Assembly (NCBI RefSeq): GCF_009690905.1
Contig: NZ_VOSW01000039.1
Coordinates: forward strand, 1-64,000
Reading direction: 5' to 3'
Length of the DNA: 64,000 nt
Source of the DNA: Paraburkholderia madseniana
GTDB taxonomy: Bacteria > Pseudomonadota > Gammaproteobacteria > Burkholderiales > Burkholderiaceae
Part shown: piece by piece, positions 60,308 to 64,000 of the stretch
How the letters are laid out: each line of letters begins with the position of its first letter
Position numbering within the stretch: position 1 is the stretch's first letter
The notes under the pieces: model-generated
What the model saw: the letters and a program-made list of their open reading frames with translations, nothing else
Told to the model about the DNA's origin: nothing
Databases searched by the model: none
Program-made: the position numbers and the translations under genes

Positions 60308-60862
60308 ATGATTTCCCGCGACCTCACCTTCGTTCTCGGCGGCGCCCGTTCGGGCAAGAGCGTGCACGCCGAACATCTGGCGAACGACAGCGCCCTGCCC
60401 GTCACGTACATCGCCACCGCGCGCGTAGCCGACGACGCCGAATTCAGCGCGCGTATCGCGCATCATCGCGAGCGGCGTCCGGCGCATTGGGCTTTGCACG
60501 AGGCAGACGTGGATCTCGCCGGCGCCGTCACGCAAATCGACGCGCCGGGCCACTGCATTCTGATCGACTGCCTGACGCTGTGGCTCGCCAATCTTCTGTG
60601 CCCACCTGACGGCGACGGCTTGCCGGTCGATCACTATCACACGCACTTTGCCGCTTTCGAAGCAGCGCTCATCAACGCCAGAGGCAAGATCATCGTGGTC
60701 AGCAATGAAATCGGTTTGGGCGTGGTGCCGCTCGGCGCGGAAACACGCCTCTATGTCGACGAACTCGGGCGGCTCAATCAGCGCATCGCCGCGTTGAGCA
60801 CCCAGGTCACGATGATGGTCGCGGGCTTGCCCCTCGCCTTGAAGACAGCGGGAGGCGCGTGA
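60308..60862 (+). CDS. cobU: Adenosylcobinamide kinase / adenosylcobinamide-phosphate guanylyltransferase
   Basis: This 184-residue bifunctional enzyme (also called CobP) phosphorylates adenosylcobinamide and then adds GMP to give AdoCbi-GDP. It has the P-loop [18 protein letters not shown] (about residues 7-24), [13 protein letters not shown] with the guanylylated His region, and [11 protein letters not shown] and [11 protein letters not shown]. The start is ATG at 60308. Its stop overlaps the ATG of cbiB. Confidence 0.97.
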   Translation: MISRDLTFVLGGARSGKSVHAEHLANDSALPVTYIATARVADDAEFSARIAHHRERRPAHWALHEADVDLAGAVTQIDAPGHCILIDCLTLWLANLLCPPDGDGLPVDHYHTHFAAFEAALINARGKIIVVSNEIGLGVVPLGAETRLYVDELGRLNQRIAALSTQVTMMVAGLPLALKTAGGA

Positions 60863-61797
60863 TGCTGTCGCTGCCTTTGATCGTGACGCTGGCAACGGCG
60901 GGTGTCGCCGTCGACCGTTGGCTCGGTGAGCCGCGCACCGCGCATCCGCTGGTCGGCTTCGGCAAATGGGCGATGCGCCTCGAAACGCACTACAACACCG
61001 GCCGGCGCTTGCGTCTCAAGGGGCTGCTCGCCTGGTCGCTGACGGTGATGCCGCCGGTGCTGATCGCCTGGTGGCTCGTCTCGGTGCTGCCTTTTTTTGC
61101 GGCCTGCGCGGTGCATGTCGTGCTGCTGTGGTTCGCCCTTGGCGCGCGCAGCCTGCACGACCACATTGCGCCGATCGCCGAGGCACTGGCGCGGCGCGAT
61201 CTGGCACAAGCGCGTCTGCTGACCTCGCGCATCGTGTCGCGCGAAACCACTCATGCCGACGAAGCGGCGCTGTCGCGCGCCGCCGTCGAATCGGCGCTCG
61301 AAAACGGCAATGACGCGATCTTCGGCGCGCTGTTCTGGTTCGCGATCGCGGGCGGTCCGGGCGCACTGGGGTTTCGTCTGGCCAACACGCTCGATGCCAT
61401 GTGGGGCTACCGCACGCCGCGCTATTTGCGCTTCGGCTGGGCAGCCGCGCGCATCGACGACGTGCTCAACTGGATTCCCGCTCGCCTCACCGCAGCGAGC
61501 TACGCTTTGCTCGGTGACACGCGCACCGCGCTGCGTTGCTGGCGTGAACAGGCGCCGCGTTGGGACAGTCCGAATGCCGGGCCGGTCATGGCGTCGGGCG
61601 CGGGCAGTCTGAACGTATTGATCGGCGGGCCCGCGGTGTATCACGGCGCACTTGAACACCGCCCGACGCTCGGTTTCGGACACCCCGCGAAGGCCACTCA
61701 TGTCACGGCGGCGTTGATGCTGGTCGAACGGACGGTCATTCTCTGGCTGGCAGTGCTGATCGTGCTGGCGTTGCTGAGTGTGCCCTTTCATGGTTGA
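60862..61797 (+). CDS. cbiB: Adenosylcobinamide-phosphate synthase CbiB
   Basis: This 311-residue inner-membrane enzyme attaches aminopropanol phosphate to adenosylcobyric acid. It has about five hydrophobic segments and the family motifs DRWLGEPRTAHPLVGFGKW, RIVSRETTHADEAALSRAAVESALENGNDAIFGALFWFAIAGGPGALGFRLANTLDAMWGYR and DDVLNWIPARLTA. The ATG at 60862 shares bases with the cobU stop and has GGAGG upstream; a GTG one codon earlier is possible. It overlaps the next gene by eight bases. Confidence 0.97.
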   Translation: MLSLPLIVTLATAGVAVDRWLGEPRTAHPLVGFGKWAMRLETHYNTGRRLRLKGLLAWSLTVMPPVLIAWWLVSVLPFFAACAVHVVLLWFALGARSLHDHIAPIAEALARRDLAQARLLTSRIVSRETTHADEAALSRAAVESALENGNDAIFGALFWFAIAGGPGALGFRLANTLDAMWGYRTPRYLRFGWAAARIDDVLNWIPARLTAASYALLGDTRTALRCWREQAPRWDSPNAGPVMASGAGSLNVLIGGPAVYHGALEHRPTLGFGHPAKATHVTAALMLVERTVILWLAVLIVLALLSVPFHG

Positions 61798-62827
61798 TCG
61801 AATAGCTGGCCACGGGGCCGATACCGGCACCGCGCTCGACGCCGTGGTTCACGGCGGCAATCTGCACGAAGCGGCCGAGCGTTACGGCATTCCGTACGCG
61901 CAATGGCTCGACCTGTCGACGGGTATCAATCCGCACGGCTATCCGGTGCCCCCAGTTCCCGCCGATGCCTGGCGCCGCCTGCCCGACGACGGTGACGGTT
62001 TTGCCGCCTGTGCCGCGCGTTACTACGGCGCGCCCGATGCAGCCCATGTGCTACCCGTCGCGGGAAGCCAGGCAGCGATTCGCGCACTGCCCTCGCTGTT
62101 GCCACGTGCTCGGGTCGGCATCGCACCGCTCACGTACAGCGAATATGCGCCCGCATTCGAGCGGGCAGGACATGAGGTCGTGCCACTCGATGTATCCTGG
62201 GACACTTTGCCCGACGCGCTCACTCATGTGGTGGTCGTGAATCCTAACAATCCCACCGCGGAGCATCTGAGCGCCAGCAAGCTGCTGCGCTGGCATGCGC
62301 AACTCACCGCACGCGGCGGCACGCTGTTGGTCGACGAGGCTTTCGCGGATACGATGCCTTCGGCGTCGCTCACGGCAAGCACCCATCGCGATGGGTTGAT
62401 CGTGTTGCGTTCACCGGGGAAATTCTTCGGGCTCGCCGGCGTGCGCGCAGGCTTCGTACTCAGTGCGCCGGTTTTGCTCGATGCATTGCATCGTTCGCTC
62501 GGGGCATGGACGGTTAGCGGCCCGGCTCGTCATGCCGTCAAAGCCGCGTTTGCCGACGTGACGTGGCAGCAGCAGATGCGTACGCTGCTCGAGGGCGAAA
62601 ACGCCCGTCTGGTAGGTCTGCTGCACGCACATGGTTTCGCCACACACAGCACGCCCCTCTTTGCATGGACCGACGATGCACGCGCCGCTGCACTGCATCA
62701 GGCGTTGGCGCGACGCGGCGTGTGGACACGGCTCTTCACGGCAACGGGCAGTGTGCGTTTCGGGCTGCCTGCCAGCGACACGGAATGGGCACGCTTTGAA
62801 GAGAGTCTGCGCGAGGCTGTTCGTTGA
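61790..62827 (+). CDS. cobD: Threonine-phosphate decarboxylase
   Basis: This 345-residue PLP aminotransferase-like enzyme makes aminopropanol phosphate, the substrate of CbiB. It has VHGGNLHEAAERYGIPYAQWLDLSTGINPHG at the N-terminus, VVVNPNNPTAEHLS, LLVDEAFADTMP and the Schiff-base lysine in RSPGKFFGLAGVRAGF. In Pseudomonas nomenclature the gene is cobC. The start is taken as ATG 61790. The 3' end overlaps btuF by four bases. Confidence 0.95.
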   Translation: MVDRIAGHGADTGTALDAVVHGGNLHEAAERYGIPYAQWLDLSTGINPHGYPVPPVPADAWRRLPDDGDGFAACAARYYGAPDAAHVLPVAGSQAAIRALPSLLPRARVGIAPLTYSEYAPAFERAGHEVVPLDVSWDTLPDALTHVVVVNPNNPTAEHLSASKLLRWHAQLTARGGTLLVDEAFADTMPSASLTASTHRDGLIVLRSPGKFFGLAGVRAGFVLSAPVLLDALHRSLGAWTVSGPARHAVKAAFADVTWQQQMRTLLEGENARLVGLLHAHGFATHSTPLFAWTDDARAAALHQALARRGVWTRLFTATGSVRFGLPASDTEWARFEESLREAVR

Positions 62828-63735
62828 TTCGACTCTCACGCCTCGTCGTCGCCGCGGCACTTTGTGTGAGCACGCTGCACGCGTATGCCGCGATCACCGT
62901 CACCGACGACACCGGCGCAACCGTCACGCTGCCCGCTCCCGCACAGCGCGTCATCAGTCTCGCGCCGCATGTTACCGAACTGCTGTACGCCGCGGGCGGC
63001 GGCGCGAAACTGGTCGGCGCCGTGTCCTACAGCGACTACCCGCTTGAAGCGAAGCAATTGCCGCGTGTCGGCGACAACAAGGCGCTCGACCTCGAACGGA
63101 TCGTCGCGTTGAAGCCCGATCTGATCGTCGTGTGGCGGCATGGCAATGCCCAGCGCCAACTCGATCGTCTTCGTGAGATGCATGTGCCGCTGTTCTTCAG
63201 CGAGCCGCATCATCTCGACGATGTTGCCGTGTCGCTGACGAAGCTCGGGCAATTGCTCGGTACCTCGCCGACTGCCGACGCCGCGGCGGCGGCATACCGT
63301 CAGGACATCGCACGACTGCGCACGCAGTATGCGGGCCACCCGCCTGTCAGCGTGTTCTATCAGGTGTGGGATCAACCGTTGATGACGCTCAACGGCGAAC
63401 ATATGGTCAGCGACGTGATTACGCTATGCGGCGGCCGCAATGTATTTGCGAAACTCGAGCCGCTGGTGCCGACCGTCTCGACCGAAGCGGTGCTCGCAGC
63501 GAATCCGGAAGCGATCGTCACCGCCGCCCCCGGCGCGACCAAACCGGACACCGCCTTGCCGCAACTCGACACATGGCGCGCTTGGCCGAGCCTCAAAGCG
63601 GTGGCGAACAACAATCTGTTCGCCATCGACGGCGATCTGATCAACCGCCCGGCGCCGCGTATCGCGCAAGGGGCGAAGCAAATGTGCGAAGACCTGGAGG
63701 TAGCACGCTCGCGGAGGAAGAATGGTGCGCAGTGA
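62824..63735 (+). CDS. btuF: Cobalamin-binding periplasmic protein BtuF-like
   Basis: This 303-residue protein has a signal peptide (LVVAAALCVSTLHAYAAI, cleaved near residue 23) and a class III periplasmic binding fold with one long backbone helix. Conserved segments are RVISLAPHVTELLYAAGGGAKLVGAVSYSDYPLEAKQLPRVGDNKALDLERIVALKPDLIVVWRHGN and MVSDVITLCGGRNVFAKL. It delivers corrinoids to a BtuCD importer, whose genes are not in the window. The start is TTG at 62824, overlapping the cobD stop as TTGA, so it is translationally coupled. Confidence 0.93.
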   Translation: MIRLSRLVVAAALCVSTLHAYAAITVTDDTGATVTLPAPAQRVISLAPHVTELLYAAGGGAKLVGAVSYSDYPLEAKQLPRVGDNKALDLERIVALKPDLIVVWRHGNAQRQLDRLREMHVPLFFSEPHHLDDVAVSLTKLGQLLGTSPTADAAAAAYRQDIARLRTQYAGHPPVSVFYQVWDQPLMTLNGEHMVSDVITLCGGRNVFAKLEPLVPTVSTEAVLAANPEAIVTAAPGATKPDTALPQLDTWRAWPSLKAVANNNLFAIDGDLINRPAPRIAQGAKQMCEDLEVARSRRKNGAQ

Positions 63736-63771
63736 TGCCGCTGCGAAAGTCGTGAAGCAGGCAGTGCCGCG

Positions 63772-64000
63772 TTAGCGCGAAACGGCGTCCGCCCGCTTGA
63801 ACGGCCAGCGTTCGAATTCGGAAAGCCGCAGCCGATAGCGCGCAACATTACCCAGGTAGAGTTGATCGAGATCGGACTGGATCGCATCGACGAACGAAGA
63901 TAGTTCCGCCGCATCCACCTGATTCTGTGCGAGCGTTTCAATCTCGTCACGCGTACCGGCAAGGCCACCGCGAATCACCTCCTGCACCACTTGTATCAAT
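63772..64000 (-). CDS. C-terminal part of an unknown protein, cut by the window edge
   Basis: The visible 75-odd residues are acidic and helical (GTRDEIETLAQNQVDAAELSSFVDAIQSDLDQLYLGNVARYRLRLSEFERW), ending KRADAVSR. The frame is still open at the right edge, so the start is outside. It converges with btuF, 36 bases away. No family is recognised. Confidence 0.5.
   Translation of the reverse strand, partial: LIQVVQEVIRGGLAGTRDEIETLAQNQVDAAELSSFVDAIQSDLDQLYLGNVARYRLRLSEFERWPFKRADAVSR

Overview
The window looks like chromosome from a Burkholderiales bacterium, most likely Paraburkholderia or a close relative. It is GC-rich, and it carries a glucokinase fused to a HexR/RpiR regulator, a DUF3460-scpA-panC-panD run, a tamA/tamB pair and a gts-zwf-pgl-glk glucose block. 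I know these arrangements from Burkholderiaceae. All calls come from reading the sequence and translations by eye; no database search was run.

Layout. (1) 1-8.8 kb is accessory DNA: the 3' end of a group II intron, a structured leader that may be a C4-type antisense RNA, a small unknown gene, a type VI secretion cargo operon on the minus strand (vgrG, a two-HKD phospholipase D effector of the Tle5 type, a Sel1-repeat probable immunity protein, and a PAAR tip), a long stretch with almost no genes, and a frameshifted orphan NadS/HigA-like antitoxin. It ends at a tRNA-Ser(CGA). (2) 9-23.6 kb is mostly core: serS, rarA, a CytX-like permease behind a compound repeat, an agmatinase/guanidinobutyrase with a divergent LysR regulator, lolA, ftsK, trxB, an Smr protein, a TRIC-type channel and a solitary fliD. 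(3) 23.9-35 kb holds a GST and a LysR gene, then the glucose block: a four-gene sugar ABC transporter (gtsA-D type) divergent from zwf-pgl-glk/hexR, with a perfect HexR-type operator between them. A roughly 670-bp near-perfect inverted repeat follows. (4) 35.7-55.1 kb is core: bestrophin-like channel, LprI-like protein, a PLP basic amino acid decarboxylase, dcd, a degenerate SOD-like lipoprotein, apbC, an OmpA lipoprotein, metG, tamB/tamA, DUF3460, scpA, panC and panD. (5) 55.1-58.5 kb holds an orphan ParA, a PaaI-type thioesterase, an AT-rich insertion carrying a mobile mystery protein A/B pair (Xre HTH plus Fic enzyme) behind its own inverted-repeat operator, and a DoxX gene. (6) 58.7-63.7 kb is a late cobalamin cluster: cobQ divergent from cobU-cbiB-cobD-btuF. 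The window ends in a partial unknown gene.

How the genes work together. The gts transporter imports sugar, glucokinase phosphorylates it, Zwf and Pgl send it into the Entner-Doudoroff/pentose phosphate routes, and the fused HexR domain probably represses the zwf promoter. The cob genes attach the aminopropanol arm and prepare the lower-loop assembly of cobalamin, while BtuF captures external corrinoid. The most unusual items are the MmpA/MmpB (Fic) module with its operator, the long palindrome after glk, the SOD-like lipoprotein that has lost most metal ligands, the repeat cluster before cytX, and the mobile DNA around the T6SS cargo operon.
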